A DNA stretch of 59,195 nucleotides from an uncultured Clostridia bacterium (GCA_944360075.1 CALVTE010000005.1:1-59195), one strand, 5' to 3'; shown: positions 8,347 through 17,505, numbered from the stretch's first letter. Notes: generated by a model from the letters alone, not told the origin. Made by a program: numbers and translations.

Positions 8347-9263
8347 AAATTTTGTTTTTAGGCTCATCTCATTTTTCCAAAGTTGTTTTGCAGACTATGC
8401 TTGAAAATAAGTTGCAGGTGGCAGCAGTGGTCACTGCTCCCGACAAAGAAGTGGGCAGAGGACATAAAATGCAAGCAAACGAAGTCAAAACTTTTGCACT
8501 TGCAAACAACATCAGGGTTTTTTGTTCTTCCAGCGTGAAAAAAGATTTTGAAAAAATAAAAGAGATGGATTTTGACCTTTCAGTCGTTGCCTCCTTTGGC
8601 CAAATTTTGCCTCAAGAATTTTTAGATTACAAACTTTGCCTTAACGTTCATCCGTCAGCGCTGCCAAAATATCGGGGAGCATCCCCCATCCAAAACGCAA
8701 TTTTAAATGGCGAAAAGCAAACGGCTGTGACGATTATGAAAGTGGGCTTGAAGGTGGATTCTGGCGACATTGCACTGCAGCAAAACGTTGAAATTTTGCA
8801 GGATGAAATGTATAGCGCGCTCGAAGAAAAATTGGCTCGAAAAGGCGGCGAGATGATTGCTCAAGCGATCAGTCTTTTAAAACAAAACAAACTGAAATTT
8901 ACATCACAAAACGAGCAAGAGGCAACCTATGTGACAAAGTTTGCCAAAGAAGATGGCTTGATGGATTTTTCAAAGCCGAGAGAAAAGATTTTCAATCAAG
9001 TTCGCGCTTTAAGCGAAAATCTAGGCACATACTTTTTTCTGAAAGGGCAAAAAATCAAAGTTTTTGCTGTCAAAACAGCTGACGAAAAGTTTGAAATCAA
9101 CCAAATCGCAAACGATAAAAACCACTTTTTGATTGGCTGCAAAGATGGTAGCATTGAAATTTTAAGTTGCCTGTCGCCTTCAGGAAAAAAGCTGAATGGA
9201 AAGGATTTTTTAAACGGGTTTAAGCCGCAAGGAGAATTTGTCAATGAATTTTGCCGATCTTAG
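8343..9263 (+). CDS. fmt: Methionyl-tRNA formyltransferase
   Basis: The 306-aa enzyme formylates initiator Met-tRNA with 10-formyltetrahydrofolate. The start at 8343 overlaps the def stop by four bases. The catalytic region is visible as LNVHPSALPKYRG, GASPIQNAIL and KVDSGDIAL (about residues 103-145), and the C-terminal OB-fold domain follows. Its substrate tRNA-fMet is encoded at 29480-29556. The end overlaps the rlmN start by 20 bases. Confidence 0.95.
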   Translation: MKILFLGSSHFSKVVLQTMLENKLQVAAVVTAPDKEVGRGHKMQANEVKTFALANNIRVFCSSSVKKDFEKIKEMDFDLSVVASFGQILPQEFLDYKLCLNVHPSALPKYRGASPIQNAILNGEKQTAVTIMKVGLKVDSGDIALQQNVEILQDEMYSALEEKLARKGGEMIAQAISLLKQNKLKFTSQNEQEATYVTKFAKEDGLMDFSKPREKIFNQVRALSENLGTYFFLKGQKIKVFAVKTADEKFEINQIANDKNHFLIGCKDGSIEILSCLSPSGKKLNGKDFLNGFKPQGEFVNEFCRS

Positions 9264-10269
9264 TCAAAAAGAGCTCTGCGAACAAGTTGAAGCTATGCTC
9301 TTGCCAAAATTTCGTGGCAAGCAACTTTTTGACGCCATTTTAAACGGGCAAGAACTTGACGAAATTTCCGTTTTTTCACAAAAATTGAAGCAAATTTTTG
9401 AAAAAAACTATCCAAAATACAAAATTTTCAAAAAATTTGAAGCCAAAGACGGCACAAAAAAATATCTTATTCAATTTGAAGACGGAGCCGTGGTTGAATG
9501 TGTGTTTATGAAATATAAATACGGAAACACAATTTGCCTGTCCACTCAAGTGGGCTGCAGAATGGGGTGCAAATTTTGCGCATCCACTTTGCAAGGACTT
9601 AAACGCAATTTGTCAGCTGGCGAAATTTTGGGGCAACTATATCTGGTCAATCGCGACAACGGCGGAAGCAAAAAGGCCAGAGTGGTCACAAACATTGTGC
9701 TGATGGGCAGTGGCGAGCCTCTTGATAATTTTGACAACGTTTGCAAATTTATTGAGCTTGTTTCGGCACAAGAGGGCATGAATATAAGTCGGCGCAACAT
9801 TTCGCTTTCAACGTGCGGGCTGGTTGACAAGATGAAGCAGTTTGCAGAAAAACAGTTTGATGTTTCTTTGACGATTTCTCTTCACGCCACCACTGATGAA
9901 GAGCGAAAAAAACTTATGCCAATCGCAAACAAGTGGTCGATAGCTGAAATTTTAGAGGCCTGCGACTTTTATTTTCAAAAAACAGGCCGCAGATTTTATA
10001 TCGAATATACTCTTGTCAAAGGGGTGAATGACGGCGAGGAAGATGCCTTAAGGCTTATAAAACTTTTAAAAGGCAGAACCTGTCATGTCAATTTGATTAT
10101 GCTCAACCCTGTCAAAGAAAGAAATTTGAAAAGCACAGAGCGCCAAGATGCTGAAAAGTTTTGCAAAATGCTCAGCGATGGCGGAATTTCTGCAACCATA
10201 AGACGCAGTTTGGGGCAGGAAATAGGCGGGGCGTGTGGCCAACTGCGAAACAAGTTTGTGAGTGGGTGA
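9244..10269 (+). CDS. rlmN: Dual-specificity 23S rRNA/tRNA adenine C2 methyltransferase RlmN
   Basis: The 341-aa radical-SAM enzyme methylates A2503 of 23S rRNA and A37 of some tRNAs. The [4Fe-4S] motif CRMGCKFC is at about residues 104-111. The conserved GSGEPLDNFDNV follows, and the C-terminal resolving cysteine lies in GGACGQLR. The ATG at 9244 lies nine bases after GGAG, and a TTG at 9238 is too close to it. The gene is embedded in the def-fmt-rlmN-rsgA-rpe operon. Confidence 0.95.
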   Translation: MNFADLSQKELCEQVEAMLLPKFRGKQLFDAILNGQELDEISVFSQKLKQIFEKNYPKYKIFKKFEAKDGTKKYLIQFEDGAVVECVFMKYKYGNTICLSTQVGCRMGCKFCASTLQGLKRNLSAGEILGQLYLVNRDNGGSKKARVVTNIVLMGSGEPLDNFDNVCKFIELVSAQEGMNISRRNISLSTCGLVDKMKQFAEKQFDVSLTISLHATTDEERKKLMPIANKWSIAEILEACDFYFQKTGRRFYIEYTLVKGVNDGEEDALRLIKLLKGRTCHVNLIMLNPVKERNLKSTERQDAEKFCKMLSDGGISATIRRSLGQEIGGACGQLRNKFVSG

Positions 10270-10271
10270 AT

Positions 10272-11117
10272 ATGGAAGGATTGGTCATTAAAAAAAATGC
10301 AAATCTTTTTTCAGTTGAAGAATGCAAAACAAAACAAGTTGTCAAAATAAACGCCAGCGGAAAAACACAGGCAAGTGGCATATATGTTGGCGATAGGGTT
10401 TTTTATTCCGACGTGATTGAAAAAGTTTTGCCACGCAAAAACCTGTTGATAAGACCGCCGCTAGCAAACCTAGACAAACTTTTTATTGTGCTTGCTCCCA
10501 CGCCAAAGCCAGACTTTGTGTTGATTGACAAACTGATTGTGTATTGTTTTGTCAAAGGTGTTGAGCCTTATGTGGTGGTCAACAAAACAGACAAAGCCTC
10601 TCAAACATTTGTAAAAAACTTAAAAAAGATTTATAATAAAGTTGTAAAGTGCCTGTTTGTAAGTGCGAAAAATGGGCAAATCGAACAGCTAAAAGACCAT
10701 ATTGAAGGAATATGTGCTTTTGCAGGGCAGAGCGCCGTGGGCAAATCTTCGCTTATAAATTGTCTGTTTTCACAACAAGTCGCGCAGGTTGGCGACCTAT
10801 CAAAAAAAATCGGGCGAGGCAGACAAACAACCAGACTTGTTCAACTGTTTGCTTGCAACAAAGGTTATATTGCAGACACTGCGGGATTTTCTATGCTTGA
10901 TTTATCGCTGGTTGCGGAGCTTGAGCCTAGAGAACTTTCGGCATACTATCCAGACTTTTTAGAGGCCAGAGCAAAGTGCAAATATCGCTCTTGCTTGCAT
11001 GAGAATGGCGAGGATTGCGGAGTTATAAATGCGACAGGGCAGGGGCAGATAACTTTGGAGAGATACCAAAACTACTTAAAAATCTTAAACGAACTTAAAA
11101 GTCATAAAAAATATTAA
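10272..11117 (+). CDS. rsgA: Ribosome small-subunit assembly GTPase RsgA
   Basis: The 281-aa circularly permuted GTPase checks 30S maturation. An OB-fold N-terminus is followed by the permuted G motifs in order: NKTD (about 103), SAK (about 130), GQSAVGKSSL (about 150) and DTAGF (about 201). The C-terminal Zn site appears as CKYRSCLH then a later Cys (about 234-250). The start at 10272 lies two bases after the rlmN stop. An upstream in-frame ATG within rlmN was rejected because the protein family begins with MEGLV-like sequence. Confidence 0.94.
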   Translation: MEGLVIKKNANLFSVEECKTKQVVKINASGKTQASGIYVGDRVFYSDVIEKVLPRKNLLIRPPLANLDKLFIVLAPTPKPDFVLIDKLIVYCFVKGVEPYVVVNKTDKASQTFVKNLKKIYNKVVKCLFVSAKNGQIEQLKDHIEGICAFAGQSAVGKSSLINCLFSQQVAQVGDLSKKIGRGRQTTRLVQLFACNKGYIADTAGFSMLDLSLVAELEPRELSAYYPDFLEARAKCKYRSCLHENGEDCGVINATGQGQITLERYQNYLKILNELKSHKKY

Positions 11118-11139
11118 AAAAGGCAAAAAAAGGAGTAAA

Positions 11140-11805
11140 ATGAAAAAGAAAACGCTGATTTCTGTTTCAACAGACCCAATAGAAGACTATCAAACTTTGC
11201 AGGAATATGCAAAATCTCTTCAAGGCAAAGCCGATTTTTTGCATTGTGATGTGATGGACGGAGTTTTTGTCAAGCGAAAAACTCTTTCGGCGCAACTGGT
11301 CAACAACATCAACGCAAGCAGTTTGATTATGCTTGATGTGCATCTTATGTGCCAAGAACCTGCCAAAATGATAAAAGAATTTGCCAAAGCAGGCGCAAAC
11401 ATTATCACTGTTCACTACGAAGCTTTCAAAGACATAGAAAAACTCGACAACGTGATTGACGAAATTCATACAAACAAGGTTCTGGCAGGCATTGCAATCA
11501 ATCCGCAAACACCAGTGAAGGATATAAAAATTTGCCTATATAAAATTGATTTGGTTTTGGTCATGAGCGTGGTTCCGGGGCAAAGTGGACAAAAGTTTAT
11601 TTCTGACTCAGTCGAAAAAATTGAGGAGCTTGCCAAATTGCGCAGTTTTAATGGGTATAACTATAAAATTGAAGTGGACGGCGGCATAAATTTTGAAACA
11701 GCTAAAAAAGCTGTGGATGCAGGCGCAGATATCCTTGTTAGCGGAAGTTTTGTTTACAATTCAAAAGACCGAGATGGCGTGATTGAAACTCTGCAAGGTG
11801 TTTAA
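11140..11805 (+). CDS. rpe: Ribulose-phosphate 3-epimerase
   Basis: The 221-aa TIM-barrel enzyme of the pentose phosphate pathway interconverts ribulose-5-P and xylulose-5-P. Visible family motifs are HCDVMDGVFV (about 32-41), LDVHLMC (about 66), HYEAF, VMSVVPGQSGQ (about 140) and EVDGGIN (about 176). The N-terminus (STDPIEDYQ) is slightly divergent from the usual ILSADF-type start. The ribosome binding site is AAAGGAG. It is the last gene of the priA operon, following rsgA as in other Firmicutes. Confidence 0.9.
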   Translation: MKKKTLISVSTDPIEDYQTLQEYAKSLQGKADFLHCDVMDGVFVKRKTLSAQLVNNINASSLIMLDVHLMCQEPAKMIKEFAKAGANIITVHYEAFKDIEKLDNVIDEIHTNKVLAGIAINPQTPVKDIKICLYKIDLVLVMSVVPGQSGQKFISDSVEKIEELAKLRSFNGYNYKIEVDGGINFETAKKAVDAGADILVSGSFVYNSKDRDGVIETLQGV

Positions 11806-11813
11806 AAGGGCTA

Positions 11814-11842
11814 TTGCAAGATTTGTGAAGTTGTAGTATAAT
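11814..11842 (+). promoter_or_regulatory. Promoter of DUF2188-like gene
   Basis: TTGCAA (11814-11819), a 17-base spacer and TATAAT (11837-11842). Confidence 0.75.
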
Positions 11843-11861
11843 GTTACAAAAGGGGGATGAA

Positions 11862-12191
11862 ATGTGGTTTAAGAAAAAAGAGAAGAAAAACGAGCAAAAC
11901 AAAACAGAAGAAGCAAAAAACAAAAAAACTGCAAAAAAGAAGGTTGAGCAGACCGAAAAAAGCAAAAAAGCTGAGGCTGAAAAACCAAAAAAAGCAGTTT
12001 ATCGTGTGATTTTTTCAAAAGAGAACAATGTTTGGCAAATCAAAAAGGACGGAGCTAGACGAGTTATCGACAGCAAAGTCACAAAAGAAGAGGCGCTTGA
12101 AAGGGTGAAACAGCTCAGCGAAAGTCAAGAAATCAAATTTGTCGTCCATAAAAAAGACGGAAAATTTCAAAAAAAGTCAAATTTAAGATAA
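11862..12191 (+). CDS. DUF2188-like protein with Lys/Glu-rich N-terminal tail
   Basis: The 109-aa protein starts at ATG after AAGGGGG. Residues 1-46 are a Lys/Glu/Ala-rich, disordered-looking tail. Residues 47-105 match the small DUF2188 fold: YRVIFSKENNVWQIKKDG, a TKEEALERVKQL helix, and a closing VVHKKDGKFQKK strand. The biochemical role of DUF2188 is not known. It has its own promoter and terminator and so is a single-gene unit. Confidence 0.65.
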   Translation: MWFKKKEKKNEQNKTEEAKNKKTAKKKVEQTEKSKKAEAEKPKKAVYRVIFSKENNVWQIKKDGARRVIDSKVTKEEALERVKQLSESQEIKFVVHKKDGKFQKKSNLR

Positions 12192-12239
12192 AAAACGCAA
12201 TAACTGTCAAACAATTTTGAAAACAACGTGATATTGATG

Positions 12240-12275
12240 AAAACATAGAAAAAACTGTCTATGTTTTCTTTTTTT
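12240..12275 (+). terminator. Rho-independent terminator
   Basis: AAAACATAGA/TCTATGTTTT stem followed by a C and seven Ts, downstream of the DUF2188-like gene. Confidence 0.85.
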
Positions 12276-12599
12276 GTCTAGCTCTTTTAATTGTAAAAAA
12301 AACGAATATTTCAACTGCTGTTGCAGTTTTTATAATTTTTAATTATATTTAAACATTCACTTTATCTTGTTAGCAGAGAATGTTTCTTAAACTTGAAAAT
12401 AGAGGCAAAAAAGCAAAAAGAGTGGTATGCGTTATCTATGTCTATATCTGCATTTTGCAACAAATTTGAGCTGATGGCATTCGCTTAGCGTTCGGCGAAG
12501 CATTAGAGAGCGGATTTGTATCAAGAAAAACACGCTTTTACATTGTCAAATTAACTATTTTATTTTTAAAAATTTGATACAAATTAGAAAGTTTTATGA
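12276..12599. other. AT-rich intergenic region with two hairpins, no gene seen
   Basis: No ORF with a ribosome binding site was found here. The region contains an AACTGC/GCAGTT hairpin at 12313-12328 followed by a short T run. It also contains an imperfect palindrome near 12477-12512 built on TTCGC/GCGAA, whose CATTCGCTT core resembles the tail repeat at 10-25 next to tRNA-Val. It marks the edge of the AT-richer methyltransferase gene. Confidence 0.5.
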
Positions 12600-12605
12600 T
12601 ATAAT
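12600..12605 (+). promoter_or_regulatory. -10 box of methyltransferase, six bases before ATG
   Basis: TATAAT at 12600-12605 is followed by six bases and then the ATG at 12612. The best -35 candidate, TTGATA at 12574, gives a 20-base spacer. There is no Shine-Dalgarno sequence, so a leaderless mRNA is predicted. Confidence 0.6.
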
Positions 12606-12611
12606 ATAAAC

Positions 12612-13346
12612 ATGAATAAAAGTGTGTATGATATAGATGTTTTTTTTAAAGACTATGTTGCTAAGAATAGTAAATTTTCTTTTGACAGAGCGGTTACATT
12701 AAAAGAAAAATTCAAAGACAAAAAAATAACATCAATCTTAGATTTGGCCTGTGGAACTGGCCTGTTTTTAAATGAAATGGTCAAAAGCTTTGATTTGGAA
12801 TACGGCGTTGGAATAGATTTATCAGCAAATATGATAAACTATGCAAAAAGTCACAATCAGTCGTCAAAGCTGAAGTTTATTAAAGGCGACATGACTAATT
12901 TTTCTCTTAAAAAAACCTTTGATTTAATCACTTGCAACTATGATGCAATCAATCATTTGATTACATTTGAAGACTGGCAAAAAATGTTTAATAATGCATA
13001 TTCTCATCTAAAAATTAGTGGAATTTTTACATTTGATTACAACACACTTTTAAAACTAAAAAATTTTAACAGAACTTATTATCGCGAATATGAAGATTAT
13101 AATTGCGTAGGGCACAACACAAACGAAAATGATAGGTTTAATTTCAATTTTTCATATTACGTCAAACAAAAAAATGGAAAGTACAAGTTGATAAAATCAA
13201 GTCAAATTGAATCAACATTTTCGCATAAATTGATTACAACAACACTCAAAAGAATAGGCTTTAAACATATTAAATTGTGCTGTAAAGACTTCAAAAAATG
13301 TAATCCAAACAAAGTTCTTAGATGTTTTGTGATTTGTGAAAAATAA
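12612..13346 (+). CDS. Class I SAM-dependent methyltransferase
   Basis: The 244-aa protein has SAM motif I LDLACGTGLF at about residues 43-52, an acidic motif II GVGIDLS, a KGDMTNF segment, and the post-motif NYDAINHL (about 115), typical of small-molecule methyltransferases. The C-terminal half is an aromatic, Lys/Asn-rich substrate domain. Leucine is mostly TTA or TTG and Lys and Asn are abundant, so the gene looks AT-richer than the rpoZ-rpe block beside it; lateral acquisition is an inference. Substrate unknown. It is predicted to be leaderless. Confidence 0.8.
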   Translation: MNKSVYDIDVFFKDYVAKNSKFSFDRAVTLKEKFKDKKITSILDLACGTGLFLNEMVKSFDLEYGVGIDLSANMINYAKSHNQSSKLKFIKGDMTNFSLKKTFDLITCNYDAINHLITFEDWQKMFNNAYSHLKISGIFTFDYNTLLKLKNFNRTYYREYEDYNCVGHNTNENDRFNFNFSYYVKQKNGKYKLIKSSQIESTFSHKLITTTLKRIGFKHIKLCCKDFKKCNPNKVLRCFVICEK

Positions 13347-13487
13347 TGAATTTTAACAAACAATAAATACTGAGCATTTTAACTAAAGTTTTATGATGCT
13401 TGATATTATAAACTCTTTTGATGTTAAGTAGTTTTTGATATTTTAAAGTTTATAAGATTTTTTCATTCATTTTTCAAATTTATACAA

Positions 13488-13520
13488 AAAATAGCGACAG
13501 AATTTTGCCACTATTTTTTG
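13488..13520 (-). terminator. Terminator of tmk operon
   Basis: On the minus strand AAATAGTGGCA pairs with TGTCGCTATTT (11 bp, two G-T pairs) and is followed by six Ts. It lies just downstream of tmk. Confidence 0.75.
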
Positions 13521-13554
13521 TTAAGCTCAAAGATTAAAAAGCCTTGGCGTTTTT

Positions 13555-14202
13555 TTATTTTTGTTTGTAATATTTTTCTATCAAATTGCAGGCTTTTTGT
13601 CTGATTTGACTTTGAATTTCTTCAATCGACTTTGTCGCATCAATCACGGCAAAACGATTTTTTTCTTTTTCGGCCATAAAGCGATAGCCTTCATAAACTT
13701 TTTGATGAAACTCTAGCGGCTCGCTTTCCATACGGTCGAGAATGTCGTCTCCTTTGCGCTTGAAGGCAATTTCAGGCTTAATTTCAAGATAAAAGGTCAG
13801 ATCGGGTGTTAGTGAATTTAAAATCATTTTGTTTAATTCCAAAATTTCTTGGGCAGGCATGATTTGTCGAGCAAACCCCTGATAAGCCACAGTTGAATCA
13901 TAAAATCGGTCGGCCACCACAATCTTTCCCTGTTCCAGAGCTGGTTTGAGCACTTTTTCATAAAGGTGCGCTCTGCTTGCCAAAAACAACAACAGCTCGG
14001 CTTTTGCGGTTGGTGCATCTTGCCTGAAATTCAAAAGCAAATCTCTGATTTTTTCGCTAAGAATAGTGCCGCCCGGCTCTCTGATAAAAACAAAATTGTC
14101 TTTATCTTGGCGCGTTTGAATATATTCCTTGAAAAGTTTGATCTGTGTGCTTTTGCCGCAAGCTTCGCCGCCTTCAAAAGTTATAAAAAGTCCTTTTTTC
14201 AT
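13555..14202 (-). CDS. tmk: Thymidylate kinase
   Basis: The 215-aa P-loop kinase phosphorylates dTMP to dTDP. The P-loop is EGGEACGKSTQ (about 9-19), the substrate-binding EPGGT follows (about 41), and the DRFYDSTVAYQG motif is at about 95-106. The P-loop has ACGKS where most homologues have GSGKS or GAGKS, a tolerated variation. The gene lies 12 bases downstream of the dehydrogenase gene on the same strand. Confidence 0.95.
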   Translation of the reverse strand: MKKGLFITFEGGEACGKSTQIKLFKEYIQTRQDKDNFVFIREPGGTILSEKIRDLLLNFRQDAPTAKAELLLFLASRAHLYEKVLKPALEQGKIVVADRFYDSTVAYQGFARQIMPAQEILELNKMILNSLTPDLTFYLEIKPEIAFKRKGDDILDRMESEPLEFHQKVYEGYRFMAEKEKNRFAVIDATKSIEEIQSQIRQKACNLIEKYYKQK

Positions 14203-14214
14203 ATTTTTGCCTTT

Positions 14215-15333
14215 TTAGTGACAATGTCCGTCACAATCGTCGCAATCGCAGCCAACAAATTCAACATATTTGTCGATGTTGTTTGCTTTGTAAAAATTTT
14301 CACACATTTTGTCTGTGGTTGTGTAGCCCGGTTCTGCACAAAGCAGTTCAGCAATTCTGTTTATCACTGTTGCGCAGGTCAGTTCCACCGTGCTTGGTCT
14401 TTCAATAACCACTCTGGTGTTAGGCTCGCCTTCAATCGTCCAATCATTGCAGTCAAACTCGTCTTTGTCATAAACTTTGCCTATACATTGGCTTTCAATC
14501 ACAATACCTTCTTTGGTGGTGGTTGTCACAACAGCGCTCATCCCTGTGCAGTCACCTTTTTTGATTGTCATGCCAAGAGTTGAACTCTCAATATTTCTTT
14601 TAGCAATTTGCGGAAGACATTTTTGTGTTTGTTCAATCACATGCAGGCCTAGTTTTGAGGCTAGCCATCCATTGACGTTCCACATATATGAAGGAGAAAA
14701 CTTGCCTTCGTTAATCAATTTTTTGCGCTCATCTGAAGAAATGTTGTCGTTTGCTGCCACCTGTCTTTCAAATTCTTTCAAACTAAGACCTGCACCATGC
14801 ACTTTGGCAAGCGAAATGCCATAATCTTCAACGTTGTAACTTGACTTGCCTTTAATTTTTGTGATTTTGTGAGTTGCTCCAGCCAGCACGCTTATCAAAT
14901 TGCCCCAAAACACATCTTGATAGCCGCTTCCGCAAATGGTGCAACCATGTTCTTTTGCAATTTTATCAAGTTTTTTTGCAAGTTTTGGACTTGAATTTTG
15001 TGCATAAAAAGCTTCTTCACAAGTTGAAATGGCGTTGACTCCATTGCGAGCGCAAATTTCATAGATAGGGTAGTTTTCTGCAAAAAGGCTGGTGGTTGTC
15101 ACAACAACCACATCAACATCGTGATTTTGCAAAAACTTTTCAAATTCGTTTGCTTCTTGTATTTTTACATTGAGCTTTTTGTCTTGGCCGACAACGTGTG
15201 AGATGTCTTTTCCAATAAGGCTTGGATTTATATCAAATGCACCCACAATTTTCAACCCTTTTTCAAGAGCGTAGCGCATTGTGTAAGCGCTCATTTTTCC
15301 GCATCCATACTGAACCATTGTGATTTTTCTCAT
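14215..15333 (-). CDS. DapB-N-like NAD(P)-dependent dehydrogenase (2,4-diaminopentanoate dehydrogenase type)
   Basis: The start was set at 15333, which has GGAGG six bases upstream, giving 372 aa. The Rossmann motif VQYGCGKMS is at the N-terminus, followed by GAFDINPSLIGKDI. The layout (dihydrodipicolinate-reductase N-terminal fold plus a large second domain with HGAGLS and GMTIKKGDCTG) fits the family that includes 2,4-diaminopentanoate dehydrogenase of ornithine fermentation. The last 11 residues, CDCDDCDGHCH, form an unusual Cys/His/Asp cluster that could bind a metal. Exact substrate is uncertain, and no ornithine-degradation partners are in the window. Confidence 0.65.
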   Translation of the reverse strand: MRKITMVQYGCGKMSAYTMRYALEKGLKIVGAFDINPSLIGKDISHVVGQDKKLNVKIQEANEFEKFLQNHDVDVVVVTTTSLFAENYPIYEICARNGVNAISTCEEAFYAQNSSPKLAKKLDKIAKEHGCTICGSGYQDVFWGNLISVLAGATHKITKIKGKSSYNVEDYGISLAKVHGAGLSLKEFERQVAANDNISSDERKKLINEGKFSPSYMWNVNGWLASKLGLHVIEQTQKCLPQIAKRNIESSTLGMTIKKGDCTGMSAVVTTTTKEGIVIESQCIGKVYDKDEFDCNDWTIEGEPNTRVVIERPSTVELTCATVINRIAELLCAEPGYTTTDKMCENFYKANNIDKYVEFVGCDCDDCDGHCH

Positions 15334-15434
15334 ATTATACCTCCAACAATTATTATAAGTTACAAAATTATTTTTGCAAAACATTTTGCCAAATTTTGGT
15401 AAAAAGTTGTTTTTCATGCAAAAAATCTTGTTTT

Positions 15435-17246
15435 TTACTCGTTTTTATTGAAAAAATTGTAAATTATTTGAGCAAGAGCCTTGTTTATTCCTTTCACGCT
15501 TTCAAGTTCTTCAACTGAAGAGCCTTTGATTTTTTCGCTTGTTCCAAAAATATTCAGCAGCAAATCTCTCTTTTTTGGGCCCACACCTGGGATGTCGTCA
15601 AGTTCAGAATGCGTTTGCTGTTTTTGTCTGACTTGTCTGTGGAAGGTAATGGCAAAACGATGTGCTTCATCTCGCAAGCGCTGCAAAAGCCGAAGTTCCA
15701 CCGAGCCTTTTTTCAAAATTATCGGCTGGAGCGACTCTGTAACAAAAACTTCTTCTTGTTTTTTTGCCAAAGAGATAAGGTCGATGCCGAAATCATATTC
15801 ACTTAAAATTTCGTTCACAGCAGAAAGTTGGCCTTTGCCGCCATCAATCACAATAAGGTCAGGCTTTTCTTTAAAACTTTCACCGCGGCCTTCCTTCAAT
15901 CTTTCAAGTCGTCGTTTTAACGCTTCTTGCAAGCTTGCAAAATCATTTGCGCCTTTGACTTTTTTGATTTTGAATTTGCGATAGTCTTTTTTGCAGGCTT
16001 CTCCATTTTTGAAGACCACCATAGAGCAAACCTGATTTGTTCCGCTGATGTTCGAAATGTCATAGCACTCCATTCGTCGCGGCAAATTTTTCAAATTGAG
16101 TTTGTCTTTCAATTCCTTGATGGCGCCCATGGTGTTATTGTATTTTATTTTTTCTTTCTCAATATATTTTTCAAGATATTCTTCTGCGTTCTCGTCCGCC
16201 ATTTCCAGCAAGCGCTTGTTTATTCCATGCGGATTTGAAATAAAGTTTATTTTTTTGCCAAAATAATTTTCAAGCAAGGCTTGGTCTGGAATTTCATGAG
16301 AAGATATTATCTCGCCAGCAACAGCCATGTTTTGATAGTATTGCATGATAAAGTTGAACAAAGTTTGCCTTTCTTCAAGCTCACCATCAAAGCAAGGGTA
16401 GTTTATCACTCCAAGAATTTTGCCGCCGCGCACCACCATCACGCAAATAACTCCGCTAAGGCCATTGCTGTGATAGGCAAAAACATCTTTGTCAACGTTT
16501 TTTGGAAGGTTTGCCACAATTCGGCTTTTAAGTTTTTCCACCATTTTAAGGCGGTCTCTTAATATAATTGCTTGCTCAAAATTTTCATTATTCGAAGCAT
16601 TTTTCATTTTTTGAGTCAAAATTTGCTCAATTTCTTCATCATTTCCGTTCAAAAAGTTGACAACTTTGTCAATTTCTCTGCGATACTCTTGCGGAGAAAT
16701 TCTTTTTGTGCAAGGTGCTGAGCAGAGCCCCATCGAGTAGTTCAAGCATTCACGCTTGGCTTTCGAGGTTTCGGTGATTTTCATTGAGCATGTTCTTATT
16801 TTGAAAGCGGAGTTTATTGTCTTTAAGATTTCTCGTGCGTCCAGCCCGGCAAAATAGGGGCCAAAATATTTTGCGCCGTCTTTTTTCACCTTTCTGACGA
16901 TTTCAAGTCTAGGGTAGGGGTCTTTTATGTTGATTTTGATGTATGGAAATTGTTTGCCGTCTTTGAGAAGAATGTTGTAGAAAGGTTGATATTTTTTGAT
17001 TAAATTGCTTTCAAGGGCAAGGGCATCCATTTCTGAGGCTGTTATAAAATATTCAAAGTCGTCAATGTTGTCAACCATGGCTTGAACTTTGCTTGGCTTT
17101 GGAGATGAGCGGAAATATTGACTGACTCTGTTTTTCAAATTTTTTGCTTTGCCAACATAAATCACCACGCCTTCAGCGTCATGCATCACATAAACGCCGG
17201 GTTTTGTGGTCAACGTTTTCAGTTTTTCTTTAATTTTTTTATTCAT
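15435..17246 (-). CDS. uvrC: Excinuclease ABC subunit C
   Basis: The 603-aa nuclease makes both incisions in nucleotide excision repair. Domains in order: GIY-YIG nuclease (GVYVMHDAEG then IYVGKAKNLKNRV, about 17-41), a Cys region (CLNYSMGLCSAPC, about 168-180), a UVR motif (about 200-240), the RNase H-like EndoV domain (ECYDISNISG, about 390; VIDGGKGQL, about 470), and a C-terminal helix-hairpin-helix pair (DDIPGVGPKKRDLLL, VKGINKALAQ). TATAAT lies six bases before the ATG with no Shine-Dalgarno sequence, so the mRNA is probably leaderless. Confidence 0.96.
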   Translation of the reverse strand: MNKKIKEKLKTLTTKPGVYVMHDAEGVVIYVGKAKNLKNRVSQYFRSSPKPSKVQAMVDNIDDFEYFITASEMDALALESNLIKKYQPFYNILLKDGKQFPYIKINIKDPYPRLEIVRKVKKDGAKYFGPYFAGLDAREILKTINSAFKIRTCSMKITETSKAKRECLNYSMGLCSAPCTKRISPQEYRREIDKVVNFLNGNDEEIEQILTQKMKNASNNENFEQAIILRDRLKMVEKLKSRIVANLPKNVDKDVFAYHSNGLSGVICVMVVRGGKILGVINYPCFDGELEERQTLFNFIMQYYQNMAVAGEIISSHEIPDQALLENYFGKKINFISNPHGINKRLLEMADENAEEYLEKYIEKEKIKYNNTMGAIKELKDKLNLKNLPRRMECYDISNISGTNQVCSMVVFKNGEACKKDYRKFKIKKVKGANDFASLQEALKRRLERLKEGRGESFKEKPDLIVIDGGKGQLSAVNEILSEYDFGIDLISLAKKQEEVFVTESLQPIILKKGSVELRLLQRLRDEAHRFAITFHRQVRQKQQTHSELDDIPGVGPKKRDLLLNIFGTSEKIKGSSVEELESVKGINKALAQIIYNFFNKNE

Positions 17247-17252
17247 AGTTTT

Positions 17253-17280
17253 ATTATAGTCAATTTTGAAACAAAATCAA
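17253..17280 (-). promoter_or_regulatory. Promoter of uvrC, predicted +1 at the ATG
   Basis: On the minus strand TTGATT (17275-17280), a 16-base spacer and TATAAT (17253-17258). Six bases then separate the -10 box from the ATG at 17246. Confidence 0.65.
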
Positions 17281-17439
17281 ATAAAAAAAGATAGTCTTTT
17301 AGTCAAGTGGTTTGGAAAGCTAGCAGAATAATCTTTGTCACAAAAAGTGCTTTTAGCAATATTGCAAAGGAATATCGTTTTGTTTCAACAATTTTAAACT
17401 CGCTTTTATTACCACGCCGATTTATTTTTGGCCATACAG

Positions 17440-17469
17440 TAGACAAAGCATAAAATTTTATGATACAAT
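17440..17469 (+). promoter_or_regulatory. Promoter of ABC-2 exporter pair
   Basis: TAGACA (17440-17445), an 18-base spacer and TACAAT (17464-17469). A ribosome binding site AAAGGA precedes the ATG at 17506. The rest of 17259-17439 is AT-rich and shows no gene. Confidence 0.55.
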
Positions 17470-17505
17470 AAATTCAGTTGAAAATCAAAAAATCAAAGGA
17501 TTTTT

